From assembly GCF_022341425.1 (NCBI RefSeq), contig NZ_JABFUC010000001.1, positions 186,001-250,000 of the forward strand: DNA of 64,000 nt, in the 5' to 3' direction. Of the stretch, positions 9,491 through 18,806 are shown piece by piece (within the stretch, counting starts at the first letter, position 1; every line of letters starts with the position of its first letter). Under the pieces are notes generated by a model. That model made no database searches and was not told the origin of the DNA. It saw only the letters and a list, made by a program, of their open reading frames with translations. A program made the position numbers and the translations under genes. The stretch comes from Billgrantia campisalis (GTDB taxonomy: Bacteria > Pseudomonadota > Gammaproteobacteria > Pseudomonadales > Halomonadaceae).

Positions 9491-10507
9491 CTAATACCCT
9501 GCCTTCACATCAATCTGGTTTGATATTGGCCTTCCTGCCATCTGGTCATGTAAAGACTGAAGGAACACGTCCAGCGCCCGCTTCAGATAGTGCGGCGTGG
9601 TGCCCGCAACATGCGGTGTGATCAACACATCCTCGCGCTGCCACAGCGGTGAATCTTTTGGCAGCGGCTGCTGCTCGAACACATCCAGCGCAGCCCCCTT
9701 GAGGGTGCCTGCATTCAGCGCCTTGAGCACCGCATCGCCCTTGACCACGCCCCCGCGGGAGATATCGATCAGCACCGCGCCGGGCTTGAGCCTGCCCAGC
9801 AGCTCGTCATTGACCAGCCCCCGGGTTTCCTCGGTCAGCGGCAGGCAGCAGATCAGGAAGTCCGTGCGGGCAAGCTCCGACTCGATCTCGGCCAAGGACA
9901 CCACGCGGTCCACCTGCTCCACCGGGCGCAGGTTTCTCAGGGTGCCGGCCACCTGCATATCGAAGGCCTTGGCGCGCCGGGCCAGGCTCTGTCCGACATG
10001 CCCCAGGCCCAGCACGGTCAGCTGTTTGCCAGTGAGCCCATCCAGCCAGAGGTGCTGCCACTCGGCGTGACGAGCCTGCTGGTGAAAGCGTCCGAATTGC
10101 TTGGTGAAGTAGAGCATGGCCCCAATGGCATATTCGCTCATGGGCGCCCCGTGCACGCCACTACTCTTGGTCATAATCGGCCGGGTCTTGTCGAAATCCA
10201 TGGCCCAGATCTTTTCCACGCCGGCGGAGAGAAAGTGAACCCAGCGGTAGTCGGTAAGCCGCCCCAGGGCCTGGGGTAGCCAGGGCAAGGTGGGCGCAAT
10301 CACCACATCGAACACGGCCCCTTCCGGCACTGCCTCCGCGCTGCCGGCGAACTCAATGCTGGCCTGGGGTAGCGCCGCGCCCAGTTGGGCAACAACCCAG
10401 GCCTTCTGCTGCTCGAGCACATCGGCCTTCTGCAGGAACAGCAGACGGCGCACCTGCATGGGCTTTCTCTGCGTGGGCTGTATTGAAGGGCCACTGAGTA
10501 TCGTCAT
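9491..10507 (-). CDS. D-2-hydroxyacid dehydrogenase, GhrA/NADP-like
   Basis: A 338-residue D-isomer-specific 2-hydroxyacid dehydrogenase. The coenzyme site reads VLGLGHVGQSLARR and the following strand ends in an Arg (GTLR), suggesting NADP(H). The catalytic set is visible: Arg in DISRGGV, Glu in DVFEQQPLP and His in ITPHVAG. The chosen ATG overlaps the stop of the upstream aldolase gene by ATGA and has GGAAG at seven bases; Met at 10459 is an alternative start. It should interconvert a 2-keto acid and a D-2-hydroxy acid. With the adjacent aldolase-like gene it makes the first of two such pairs in the locus; substrate unknown. Confidence 0.85.
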   Translation of the reverse strand: MTILSGPSIQPTQRKPMQVRRLLFLQKADVLEQQKAWVVAQLGAALPQASIEFAGSAEAVPEGAVFDVVIAPTLPWLPQALGRLTDYRWVHFLSAGVEKIWAMDFDKTRPIMTKSSGVHGAPMSEYAIGAMLYFTKQFGRFHQQARHAEWQHLWLDGLTGKQLTVLGLGHVGQSLARRAKAFDMQVAGTLRNLRPVEQVDRVVSLAEIESELARTDFLICCLPLTEETRGLVNDELLGRLKPGAVLIDISRGGVVKGDAVLKALNAGTLKGAALDVFEQQPLPKDSPLWQREDVLITPHVAGTTPHYLKRALDVFLQSLHDQMAGRPISNQIDVKAGY

Positions 10508-11340
10508 GTATCCACTTCCCGACTTCCTAGACGGAAGGCGCTGCGTGCCAGCTGCTGCTGGTTGGCCAGCAGTTCCCCAGGCGTGGCCTGCCGCCAATGG
10601 GCCTCGGCCTCGCGCAGCCTGCCCAGCTCAGCGGGAAAGTCCAGCGACTCGAGCAATTGCTGAGCCGAACTGGCCCCCTGGTGAAAGGCGCGGGAAAGAA
10701 TTACCCACTGCGAGCCCAGGCGTACATGTTCGCCGAGCACCGTTTCTGCGGGCAATTCGCCCTGGCCAATCCGTGCAATGCCCCCAACCCCCCAGCGAAT
10801 GCCGGTTGACGTTAACAACTCTGCGGCAGGGTCTAGCAGTCGACCGGCCATTGGCTCGAACAGGAAATTGAGGCCCATGCCCAGGGAAAGATCGTTCAAC
10901 CCGATATGCACCTCATCGCGGCCGGCCTGCAGCATCGGCAACCAGTGGGGCAGACGCACCAAGGCCTGCGGGGTTTCGGCTAGGAAGGTAACAGGAGCAC
11001 GGCCATCAACCAGAGACAGAAAGCGCTCCACCTCGCGTCGGCTGGTGAACATCGGCAGCATCAGGCGCTGCGCCCCGCAGTCAAGCGCCGCCACGATTTC
11101 CTCGCTGCTATGGGGATTCAGCGGATTCAGACGCACCATGAGTTCAGCCTGGCGCAGCACTTTAGCTACCGCAGAGATCTCCTCCAATGAGTGGGCGGCC
11201 TGGTGGGTATCCAAATCCCTTTGGCGTTCCGCCTTGCCCAGTACTTCCTGGTCAAGGAAGATGCGCGCAACACCGTGATGCTCAATGAAAACCGCCACCT
11301 CCGGGCTGGCGGTGATCATCATGAAGTGGAGCTGACTCAC
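10504..11340 (-). CDS. HpcH/HpaI-type aldolase/citrate lyase family protein
   Basis: A 278-residue TIM-barrel protein of the HpcH/HpaI aldolase superfamily. Visible elements include the acidic metal-site candidate in ARIFLDQEVLGKAERQ near residue 30, LMVRLNPLNPHSSEE near 90, LMLPMFTSRREVERF near 115-130, and HIGLNDLSLGMG near 170. Members cleave or form C-C bonds next to a keto acid using a divalent metal. It overlaps the sugar phosphotransferase gene upstream and the hydroxyacid dehydrogenase downstream by four bases each, so all three are translationally coupled. A keto acid made here could be reduced by the dehydrogenase and used as a glycan substituent; that is inference. Confidence 0.8.
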   Translation of the reverse strand: MSQLHFMMITASPEVAVFIEHHGVARIFLDQEVLGKAERQRDLDTHQAAHSLEEISAVAKVLRQAELMVRLNPLNPHSSEEIVAALDCGAQRLMLPMFTSRREVERFLSLVDGRAPVTFLAETPQALVRLPHWLPMLQAGRDEVHIGLNDLSLGMGLNFLFEPMAGRLLDPAAELLTSTGIRWGVGGIARIGQGELPAETVLGEHVRLGSQWVILSRAFHQGASSAQQLLESLDFPAELGRLREAEAHWRQATPGELLANQQQLARSAFRLGSREVDT

Positions 11341-12047
11341 GAATGCCCCTCCTCAACCTTTTCAGGCTCCGGCTCATGGCAAGCCAAGGCGGCGGTGACG
11401 TCTTCATCCAACGGAGGGCGACCGCCGAGGCTATCACGATAGGCGCGCCAGTTGAGCCCTTCCCCGCCGTAGATGCCGCTACCCAGCAGCACTACCTTTA
11501 TAGTTTGCAGGATGATGCCCAGATCGTAGAGGAAGTGATGGTTCTCGACGTATTCGGCATCATAGGCCAGCTGCTGCAACCAGCCCAGGCTGCGCCGCCC
11601 ACGCACCTGAGCCAGGCCGGTGAGCCCCGGGCGCACAGAGAAACGCTTCATATAGCCCGGTGGTACCACTTCCTTCTGCTCCATCAGCACCGGTCGCGGG
11701 CCGACCACACTCATGTCGCCTTTAAGGATATTGATCAACTGGGGCAGCTCATCGAGGCTCGTGGCACGAATAAATTGCCCGGTACGAGTGATACGAAGGT
11801 CGCACCCAGTACTGAGTACCTGCTCGGAGTGTTGGTCGATCTCGTCAGAAGCGCGATGAATCATGGTACGGAATTTGACGATGCGAAACGGACGTCCTCC
11901 CAGCCCGGCGCGTTGCTGCATGAAGAACACCGGGCCGCGGCTGTCGACCTTGATCCACAGCGCTATCGCCAGCAGCAGCGGCCCCAGGATAATCAGCGCC
12001 GCGGCGCTGGAGACGATATCGAAGAGGCGTTTGGCCAGGTTCTCCAT
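11337..12047 (-). CDS. initiating undecaprenyl-phosphate sugar phosphotransferase (short PglC/WcaJ-C type)
   Basis: A 236-residue bacterial sugar transferase. One N-terminal hydrophobic helix (about residues 8-32) is followed by the catalytic block KFRTM, then RITRTGQFIRATSLDELPQL, GDMSVVGPRP and SVRPGLTGLAQVRGR. The protein has only the monotopic catalytic domain, like PglC, and no N-terminal multi-span region. It transfers a sugar-1-phosphate from a UDP-sugar to undecaprenyl phosphate to start repeat-unit assembly. Its first 55 bases overlap the end of the upstream glycosyltransferase gene, an unusually long overlap. The last four bases overlap the aldolase-like gene. Confidence 0.92.
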   Translation of the reverse strand: MENLAKRLFDIVSSAAALIILGPLLLAIALWIKVDSRGPVFFMQQRAGLGGRPFRIVKFRTMIHRASDEIDQHSEQVLSTGCDLRITRTGQFIRATSLDELPQLINILKGDMSVVGPRPVLMEQKEVVPPGYMKRFSVRPGLTGLAQVRGRRSLGWLQQLAYDAEYVENHHFLYDLGIILQTIKVVLLGSGIYGGEGLNWRAYRDSLGGRPPLDEDVTAALACHEPEPEKVEEGHS

Positions 12048-13159
12048 GTTGTCAGCTCCATGGCGTCGAGAATCACACGATTAACCTTGTGTACATCGTA
12101 GTGGCGCTCCGCCAACTGCCAGGAGGCCTCGCCCATTGCCGCGATGTGCTCGGGCTCCTCCAGGAAGCGACGCATCGCCTCGGCCAGCGGCTGGCTGGTG
12201 CGCGGTGGCACCAGAAAGCCGTTGACCCCCTCCTCCACGGTTTCCCGACAGCCGGGGGCATCACTGGTGATGATGGCACGGCCCATACTCATGGCTTCTA
12301 GCACCGAACGCGGCGTGCCTTCCCGATAAGAGGGCAGTACAAAAACGGAGCACTCCTTGATCCACGGACGCACATCACTCACCCCACCGACGAACTCCAC
12401 CACTCCCTCGGCCTTCCAGCGTTCCAGGTCCTCCGCCGCACAGGAGTGCGGCAAATTTGCGTCATGGGGGCCCACAGCGATAAAGTGCGCATCCGGGTAA
12501 TCGGCCTGGACTTGGCGGGCCGCCTCGCAGAACTCGGCTATGCCCTTCTCGGTCAGCAGCCGGCCGATGAACAGGAAAATGGTTGCCTCTTTCGGCAGCG
12601 GCTCCCGAGCAAAGCGCTGCATATCGACACCCGAGCCATAGGTACGTACCGCCTTGCCTTGATCCTTGAGCATTCCTCGATCCATAAATTCCTGAAGATC
12701 ATCGGGGTTCTGGAAGAACACCTTGCGGTTGCAGGCGATTCCTAGCCGATAGAGCACACCGATGATCTTCTGTAGCCGCCTATTGCGGGCATTCTCGGTA
12801 GTAAAGACATGTCCCAGGCCGGTGATCATGGAATAGATGCGCGGCACGCCGGCCAGACGCGCCGCCAAGCTGCCGTAGACCACCGGCTTGATGGTATAGC
12901 CGAACACCGCCCGAGGCCGCACTCGACGTAGCAGTGTGCGCAGTGCTAGCAGGTACTTCAGATCGTGCAGCGGATTGATGCCAGTACGCCCCATCTCCAC
13001 CGGATAGATCGTAATCCCCAACTCCTTCACTTCAGGAAGATAATCGACCGTCGGCACCGCAGCGGCCACACTCAGACCGGCAGCGCGCATATCACGAATC
13101 AGGTCACCGCGATTAGCGATCAGGGAGCGGGCGTTCCCAGCGAAAATCATCACATCCAA
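11993..13159 (-). CDS. glycosyltransferase family 4
   Basis: A 388-residue GT-B glycosyltransferase. The C-terminal donor-binding domain has FLFIGRLLTEKGIAEF near 195-210, and the signature SYREGTPRSVLEAMSMGRA with ITSDAPGCRETV near 275-305. It resembles WbaZ/PglA-type enzymes that add a hexose or N-acetylhexosamine to the lipid-linked sugar, which fits its place next to the initiating transferase. The start is a TTG at 13159 with AAGGAAG at six bases. The in-frame GTG and ATG just after are too far from that site. A few C-terminal residues overlap the next gene in another frame. Confidence 0.88.
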   Translation of the reverse strand: MDVMIFAGNARSLIANRGDLIRDMRAAGLSVAAAVPTVDYLPEVKELGITIYPVEMGRTGINPLHDLKYLLALRTLLRRVRPRAVFGYTIKPVVYGSLAARLAGVPRIYSMITGLGHVFTTENARNRRLQKIIGVLYRLGIACNRKVFFQNPDDLQEFMDRGMLKDQGKAVRTYGSGVDMQRFAREPLPKEATIFLFIGRLLTEKGIAEFCEAARQVQADYPDAHFIAVGPHDANLPHSCAAEDLERWKAEGVVEFVGGVSDVRPWIKECSVFVLPSYREGTPRSVLEAMSMGRAIITSDAPGCRETVEEGVNGFLVPPRTSQPLAEAMRRFLEEPEHIAAMGEASWQLAERHYDVHKVNRVILDAMELTTWRTWPNASSISSPAPRR

Positions 13160-13162
13160 GAG

Positions 13163-14401
13163 TCACTTCCTTCTGAATCGTATCCGAACACTATTGAACG
13201 AAGAAGCAGCCAGAATCACGAACAGACCCAACAGTTTCGTCTTGTGGCGTATCGCCGTACCGATATTAGTGACGCCAATGGCAAACACAACCGTGAGGGC
13301 ACCAAATATGAACAGCAGCGCCACGCACTCCTCTCGCGACTTTAGCTGAGGCCAGCCACGGTAAACCCGCCAGGCTAGGAACCAATACAGCCCCGCTGAG
13401 ACAAGACCCAGCAAGTGCCTTGGGCTGCGTATATCCCAGGGAAAGGGGGAAAAGTGAAAGTAGGCTATTCTCGCCGGTATCAGCCAGGGTTGCGTGTACG
13501 GATTGCCCTGGGCGACAAAGCCGGGATAAGCAGAACCGCCCGAGGGTTCTCGAGAGAAACGCCCTTCGATAGCACTGCCCAAACCACCCTCTTCCCCTTC
13601 ACCACCAATCTCAATGCCCTTACCCAGGTAGACACCTTCACTGGCCATTACCATACCTAGTGAAAAAGCCAGCATGCCGATGGAGAGAAGCATCTTGAAT
13701 GCATATAGCCGACTGACGAAGCGAGGACGATCGATAAATAAGTTGCGATAGAGAAAATAGACCAAATAAGCCGCTACGCCGATAAAGGCCGCCACCCAAC
13801 CTGGATGGAAGAGCACGGCCACGCCAAACAGCAGCCCCCCCCACAACAAGCCCAAGGTGGATTTCCCGGCTACCCAACGGATATAGAAATAAAGCCCCAT
13901 CAGAAAGAACATGATGGCGACCTCTTCGCGCATCGCGAGTATTGAATTGAACGCTGCAAAAGGATACAGCGCCATGATGATGGCAGCAAACACGGCGGCG
14001 CGCTTACCCCATAGCTGGTAGCAGATGATGCCTGTCACGACAACGACGACGTGCCCAAAGAAAAAGCTTGCTGAAATCAGGAAGAGCTCTGACTCTCCTA
14101 CCGCCTTCTGGATGACCCCCCCCGACCAAGGGTAGAACCTGGAACTAAATAATGGAGCGCTATCTAAAAGAGAGGACCAATCACGAGATGCGTATTCGAA
14201 AGATATTCGCGTAAAACGGGATGCATCTTCAGTGGCGCCAGGTGGCCGGAAAATTCGCGCATAGTCCAGAAAAAAAAGAAACAGGCGGAACAAGTAAGCA
14301 AGAATCAGCGGCATCAGGAGCCAGCGATGGCGTGTGCCCATCCAAAGGCAATAGACACCGGTGAGAACGAACAGCAGAAAAACAAAGGTGACCTCAGGCA
14401 T
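13163..14401 (-). CDS. polytopic membrane protein, Wzy or GT-C candidate
   Basis: A 412-residue inner-membrane protein with roughly eleven hydrophobic segments and a long hydrophilic loop at about residues 260-315 (rich in Gly, Glu and Ser, then NPYTQPWLIPARI). I see no specific family motif. The layout, with a first extracytoplasmic stretch rich in aromatic and acidic residues (EDASRFTRISFEYASRDWSS), resembles GT-C glycosyltransferases of the GT39 type or Wzy polymerases. It lies between two glycosyltransferase genes, overlapping the upstream one by eight bases. If the membrane protein at 436-1767 is a ligase, this would be the best polymerase candidate. Confidence 0.7.
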   Translation of the reverse strand: MPEVTFVFLLFVLTGVYCLWMGTRHRWLLMPLILAYLFRLFLFFLDYARIFRPPGATEDASRFTRISFEYASRDWSSLLDSAPLFSSRFYPWSGGVIQKAVGESELFLISASFFFGHVVVVVTGIICYQLWGKRAAVFAAIIMALYPFAAFNSILAMREEVAIMFFLMGLYFYIRWVAGKSTLGLLWGGLLFGVAVLFHPGWVAAFIGVAAYLVYFLYRNLFIDRPRFVSRLYAFKMLLSIGMLAFSLGMVMASEGVYLGKGIEIGGEGEEGGLGSAIEGRFSREPSGGSAYPGFVAQGNPYTQPWLIPARIAYFHFSPFPWDIRSPRHLLGLVSAGLYWFLAWRVYRGWPQLKSREECVALLFIFGALTVVFAIGVTNIGTAIRHKTKLLGLFVILAASSFNSVRIRFRRK

Positions 14402-15470
14402 GAGCAGCCAACCTATGAGTCAAGCGTTCGTACAAGGCAAGGTGACCGTCAACCGCATTATCCACTGTGTAGTGGCCGGCATTCTCCAGGGCACTCTGGT
14501 GACAACTCAAGCGCAGAGCCTCATCGACAATCAGGCGTTTCAGCTTCTCAGCGTAATCGTCCAGTTCGACCTCAGCCACCAATCCGTTACCCACCTGCTG
14601 GACAATTTCCGCACAGCCACCGACATTCGTGACCAGCACCGGCAGCCCAGTCAAAGTAGCTTCGATCTGGGCAATAGGCAGGCCCTCCCATGCAGAGGAC
14701 ATGACAAAAAGGTCGGAATCATGAAGCAACTGTTTGACGTTATTGAAGTTACCGATAAAGGACACCTTATTATCTATACCAAGTGCGAGAACCATTTCCA
14801 GAAGCTCGTTTTTCTTGGCCCCCTCACCCGCCACTGTCAACGTAAAATCGAGATCAGGAAGCCTCGCCAAGGCGTTAAATAATAGTGAATGATTCTTCTG
14901 TTCACCAAGTGTGCCGACACAAACCAACTTGACTGATGAGCCGAACTTATAATCACGCTTCTTGATGATACGCGTCAATGATACACCATTATCGATTCTG
15001 ATCACTTGCCTGCGAGTGACCTGGCTCAGGAGCGTCTCGCATGCCTGACAGATACCCACATACGCCTTGGTTCTAATATCCAGGAGCCGATAGAGCCAAC
15101 GAGAAGTCTTAAGTTTTATATTATGATGGGTATACACATGGGGAACGCCAAGTTGGAGAAGTGAAAATACTGCGCCATAGTAAAGATGAGAGTGAATCAC
15201 ATCAGGCCTGAACCGACGCCGGAATCTCGCTAGGGCTAAACAACCTTTCAAGGGGTTTTTACGGCAGGCGCGCCCTAAGAAACCATAACCGACTCTATAT
15301 TGATCCAACTCAGCAAGAAATGACGATTCGAACTCCGCATCACGACCCGATTCCGAGGCCCTGTCCAGGAACACAATGAAAAGGTTATTGCCACGCACGG
15401 CCATCTCCTTACAGAGATCCTTGACATAAACTTCAGCTCCCCCTGAAGCCGCAGAGGAGACAATATGCAT
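14394..15470 (-). CDS. glycosyltransferase family 4
   Basis: A 358-residue GT-B enzyme. The N-terminus has the acceptor-side pattern HIVSSAASGGAEVYVKDL, and the C-terminal domain has VGTLGEQKNHSLLF and the signature SSAWEGLPIAQIEATLTGLP with VTNVGGCAEIV. The ATG at 15470 is used; a TTG three codons earlier is possible, and neither has a clear Shine-Dalgarno. The gene is lower in GC than the flanks. It should add one sugar to the lipid-linked repeat unit in the cytoplasm. Donor and linkage cannot be read from the sequence. Confidence 0.85.
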   Translation of the reverse strand: MHIVSSAASGGAEVYVKDLCKEMAVRGNNLFIVFLDRASESGRDAEFESSFLAELDQYRVGYGFLGRACRKNPLKGCLALARFRRRFRPDVIHSHLYYGAVFSLLQLGVPHVYTHHNIKLKTSRWLYRLLDIRTKAYVGICQACETLLSQVTRRQVIRIDNGVSLTRIIKKRDYKFGSSVKLVCVGTLGEQKNHSLLFNALARLPDLDFTLTVAGEGAKKNELLEMVLALGIDNKVSFIGNFNNVKQLLHDSDLFVMSSAWEGLPIAQIEATLTGLPVLVTNVGGCAEIVQQVGNGLVAEVELDDYAEKLKRLIVDEALRLSCHQSALENAGHYTVDNAVDGHLALYERLTHRLAAHA

Positions 15471-15509
15471 TATATTCAAAATAATATTCTAAACAGCCAA
15501 AATAATTGA

Positions 15510-16232
15510 TTATGCAAACGGTCGCCAATGTCGCTTTATCGATTCGACAAGAGCGTGAATTTGCGTGTTTAAGCTATCTGAGACTGAGTTGGGACAATGG
15601 TACTTAACGTCGAATATCTCTTCCCGATCATTTATTTTTATAATGATGTACGGAATATTGGCAATATCACATAACTCATACCTCACTGAATCTAACGCTT
15701 TCTGATCCACCAGTCGCTCAAGCACACCAGCAAAGCCAAGTGACTTTGCCTTTTCTTCCCATTTTTGAAAATCTCCTCTTCGATGAAGCTTTTCAACAAC
15801 AACAAGTGGCGGCATATCAATAAACACAACGGCATTTGGCATTCCGCCAATGTCATCAAGCACTTTCAATAAAGTAGCAGGGTTTCTTTTCATATTAGGT
15901 GGTACCCAGTCACCTAGTTGGAAATAACCTTGATCACGCACATACCACGACTTTCGTCTTTTTAAAACATTGGTTTGTGCGGCAATAAAGGCTGAAATCA
16001 ATTTCCTCCTGAATGAAAGCCCCGTGTAGTTTGACAAAAAAAAGAAGAACCGATGCACAAAAGCATAAACAAAGGCCGGTGAGAGTAATAATTTTGCATA
16101 AAACGACGCCCTTCCGGCCCCTGTAATAGCACCATGCGTAGATCGGCGGAAAAGTTTGTACCCATCCTCACTCAACGCTTTCGCAATGGAAGACTTACCA
16201 GAGGCGGGAGGAGCGGAAAATTCAACTAGCAC
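15510..16232 (-). CDS. P-loop kinase-like protein, third of three in the locus
   Basis: A 240-residue protein I cannot assign to a named family. It has a Walker A-like APPASGKS (residues 7-14), an Asp-x-Gly motif in VRDQGY (Asp100, 87 residues after the Walker lysine), and a lid-like VVFIDMPPLVVVEKLHRRGD with paired arginines. The same three elements, in the same order and similar spacing, occur in the proteins at 21790-22629 and 30592-31398. The pattern is that of nucleoside-monophosphate-kinase-fold small-molecule kinases. The start is GTG with GAGGGG seven bases upstream. The sequence is AT-rich. A role in phosphorylating a sugar or substituent is inference. Confidence 0.65.
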   Translation of the reverse strand: MLVEFSAPPASGKSSIAKALSEDGYKLFRRSTHGAITGAGRASFYAKLLLSPAFVYAFVHRFFFFLSNYTGLSFRRKLISAFIAAQTNVLKRRKSWYVRDQGYFQLGDWVPPNMKRNPATLLKVLDDIGGMPNAVVFIDMPPLVVVEKLHRRGDFQKWEEKAKSLGFAGVLERLVDQKALDSVRYELCDIANIPYIIIKINDREEIFDVKYHCPNSVSDSLNTQIHALVESIKRHWRPFA

Positions 16233-16335
16233 TTACAAACCCCTCTGATAATTGTAATAAATTCCGAATAACGCATGTCATTAAAAATGATGATTGGTTA
16301 AAAACGGCGGAGCTTGATTTACCCAGACTACAAAG

Positions 16336-17364
16336 CTAGCGACCAAATATGCCCATTATCGAGGCTGCAGCAATATAAAATATAGCCGAAACTCTCCCAG
16401 AAATGGGCAAGGCACTATGACTTTCTCGGTAAAACACAACTTTATCTTTAAGAGGAATATTGCGTTCTTTTAAAATTCCAAAAATCCTCGTGCGATTGTC
16501 ATGTTGCAGAATGGAAGAGAACTTTAACCCTGTGTATTCGTCTAATTCACGATAAGACTTAATTCTTGCTCTGATGGCTCTCATTCTATACTTGTAGCTT
16601 GTCTGATTCTTAAGAGTCCATGAACCTGGCAGCTTGGCACGATATAGCGACATGTTGCGGTCAATATATAGACCGCCTCCTCTCATTGACCCGAAGAAGA
16701 ATAGATAAATATCACCTACTTCCAGGTAACTCCTGCCTTCACGAAATGCCCGTAAGGCAGTGAGAACTTTGCGACGAATCACAATTGATGCCGTCGGAAT
16801 AAGCCCATAAGGTCTGAGCACGATTTGGTCAATAGGCACAATCGCACACGACATGTCTGCGTAGCGGCCAATCAGTGTAGTTGCACCATTCTTGGAATAG
16901 TCCACCTTGGTGGCACAGTGAAAACAGATATCAACACCGGGATGATCAAGCAATGCATCAATTTGGCGCTGAAGCTTTGAGGCATCCGTCCAGCAATCGT
17001 CCCCCTCACAGAGCGCAATAAAATCTCCCAGAGCCCGCTTGCGATTCATTCCACCAGGCTTATTTCCCTGTGAATATTGGTTTTCGACCTGCAATATCGG
17101 TTTGATGATATGCGGATAGCGCTCATGGTACGCCCGAATAATATTTGCAGTAGCGTCAGTGGAGGCGTCATCATGAACGAGTATCTCGAAAGGAAAGTTA
17201 GTTTCCTGGACAAGGAAGCCTTTTAGGGCAGTCTCGATATAGGCCTCATGATTGAAGGCAGTGCAACTGATGCTGACAAGCGGCTCGTCCGGCCCGCGAT
17301 CCCACGCCGACATGATCTCAGCCTCGGAGCGTAACGCCATACTCTGCAGCTCGGTAACATCCAT
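16336..17364 (-). CDS. glycosyltransferase family 2
   Basis: A 342-residue GT-A enzyme. The nucleotide-binding start is VSISCTAFNHEAYIETALKG, followed by ILVHDDASTDATANI and the metal-binding acidic block FIALCEGDDCW (DxD equivalent EGDD). A hydrophobic stretch at the extreme C-terminus (AIFYIAAASIMGIFG) may anchor it to the membrane. The start at 17364 was preferred because GAGG lies about five bases upstream and it falls eight bases after the stop of the preceding gene. It probably elongates the repeat unit. AT-rich like its neighbours. Confidence 0.88.
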   Translation of the reverse strand: MDVTELQSMALRSEAEIMSAWDRGPDEPLVSISCTAFNHEAYIETALKGFLVQETNFPFEILVHDDASTDATANIIRAYHERYPHIIKPILQVENQYSQGNKPGGMNRKRALGDFIALCEGDDCWTDASKLQRQIDALLDHPGVDICFHCATKVDYSKNGATTLIGRYADMSCAIVPIDQIVLRPYGLIPTASIVIRRKVLTALRAFREGRSYLEVGDIYLFFFGSMRGGGLYIDRNMSLYRAKLPGSWTLKNQTSYKYRMRAIRARIKSYRELDEYTGLKFSSILQHDNRTRIFGILKERNIPLKDKVVFYRESHSALPISGRVSAIFYIAAASIMGIFGR

Positions 17365-17371
17365 GTTTACC

Positions 17372-18565
17372 TCAATTCGACTCCAGCAACGCATCCCATC
17401 GTCCAGTCCCTGGGGCAGTATCAAAGCACCAAGCACGTTGGCTAGCCGCAGAAGACATACTTTTCCTCAGTACATCATCCTGTAATACTCGAAGCAGGGC
17501 GTTGGCCATGTCGCTTTCGACAGTAGTTGGTATTTTGGTTTCCATATCACAAGTTTCATCAAAAGCCGGCACCAGGAATCCAGCTGGGTATTGTTCGATG
17601 CACTGGGCCTTGCTGTGGAAATCCGTCTCCGGGGCCAGGATCTCCCTGGGGCCCACATCGCAGTCGCAAGCGACTGCTGGCGTGCCACAGGCGAGCGCCT
17701 CCCCAAGCGCATTACCAAAACCTTCAATGAGCGACGGAAACGCGAAGACGCTTGCAGAACTAATATATTTAAAAGGATTATTGCAGTAACCCATGAAGTG
17801 AATATCATCTGAGTATCCGGAACGACCAGCTAGATGCTTGAGATCTGCTTCCATTTCTCCACGACCAAGGATGACCAGTACGGCGTCAGGAATCTCGGCT
17901 TTAACAAGTGAAAATGCCTTGATGAGATGCCACTGCCCCTTGTCATAAGTCAGCCGGCCTGCGGTGATAATCACCGGCTTAGAGAAGACGCCATGCCACT
18001 CGTCCTCGATCAATTCCTGGCTTTTCTTTTGTATTTCTGCTACGTGAAAATAAGGATAAATCACTTCAATTTTGTTTGGATTAACACCATAATAATCAAC
18101 AAGGTCTTTTCTCACCCCTTCACAAATTGCCACCACTTTATCAGCTCGGTTATAAACCTGATAAACTAACTGTTTCTGTAAAAAATGCTTAATGAAATTT
18201 GGAGATCGCCGCATATAGGTACGCACGGAAATAACACAAAATTCACCTTGGCGAGACAGTACATTGGTCAGGTTAGGATGGCCAATTAGGCTGATGCAGG
18301 CGACAGGCATTACTGTTTTCTTATAATGCCTGACTTTCATGACGGCTTGCCACAACATGTAGAGCCGCTGAATGATACCCGTGACTTTTGGCAACGCCAA
18401 ATCTACCATAGTACCGGCATATTCGTAATCAGTTCTCAAAGTGTCGAAAGCTAAGACACTGACATCATAATTCTCGTGGAAATGCCGTGACAAGTGAGCC
18501 GCGACATTTTCAGCGCCGCCGTTATAGGTTTTTGGCGTCAAAATTGCCAAGGGTTTTTTGGGCAT
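17372..18565 (-). CDS. glycosyltransferase family 4
   Basis: A 397-residue GT-B enzyme with the acceptor-side pattern LTPKTYNGGAENVAAHLS. The donor domain has ITAGRLTYDKGQWHLIKAF and ILGRGEMEADLKHLA, then the signature SLIEGFGNALGEALACGTP with CDCDVGPREIL. The last motif is that of enzymes such as GalNAc or glucosyl transferases of the WbnK/PglJ style. It is the first gene after the IS30 remnant on this strand, and the ribosome binding site is weak. The 129 bases between its start and the remnant hold no gene I can support. Confidence 0.87.
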   Translation of the reverse strand: MPKKPLAILTPKTYNGGAENVAAHLSRHFHENYDVSVLAFDTLRTDYEYAGTMVDLALPKVTGIIQRLYMLWQAVMKVRHYKKTVMPVACISLIGHPNLTNVLSRQGEFCVISVRTYMRRSPNFIKHFLQKQLVYQVYNRADKVVAICEGVRKDLVDYYGVNPNKIEVIYPYFHVAEIQKKSQELIEDEWHGVFSKPVIITAGRLTYDKGQWHLIKAFSLVKAEIPDAVLVILGRGEMEADLKHLAGRSGYSDDIHFMGYCNNPFKYISSASVFAFPSLIEGFGNALGEALACGTPAVACDCDVGPREILAPETDFHSKAQCIEQYPAGFLVPAFDETCDMETKIPTTVESDMANALLRVLQDDVLRKSMSSAASQRAWCFDTAPGTGRWDALLESN

Positions 18566-18694
18566 AAAATCACACAGAGACTCAGTGTAAAAAATGAGTT
18601 CAACTAAATTAAAAAATGAAGATCAACAAGCACTTATATCAACAGTGTTTTTGACCATTTTTTTCATAACAACATCTTGGGCCATCATCATTAG

Positions 18695-18722
18695 TCCTGA
18701 ATTCAAGCAATAAGCGCAGCAC
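18695..18722 (+). repeat. IS30 remnant 1, left terminal inverted repeat
   Basis: A 28-base end beginning TCCTGAATTCAAGCAATAAG. It pairs with the repeat at 19140-19167 (22 of 28 positions) and nearly matches the right end of remnant 2 at 22938-22962. Confidence 0.8.
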
Positions 18723-18806
18723 CTGCGGTGTTCAGGGCTCCTGAGTATTCCCCCAAAAACACCTGTGCCGGCGTCCGATAACCGAGTCGCTTTCGAGGGC
18801 GGCCAT

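Noticed and set aside
9331-9621. 96-codon plus-strand frame
   Set aside because: Overlaps the start of one gene and the end of another on the opposite strand and has no recognisable protein character.
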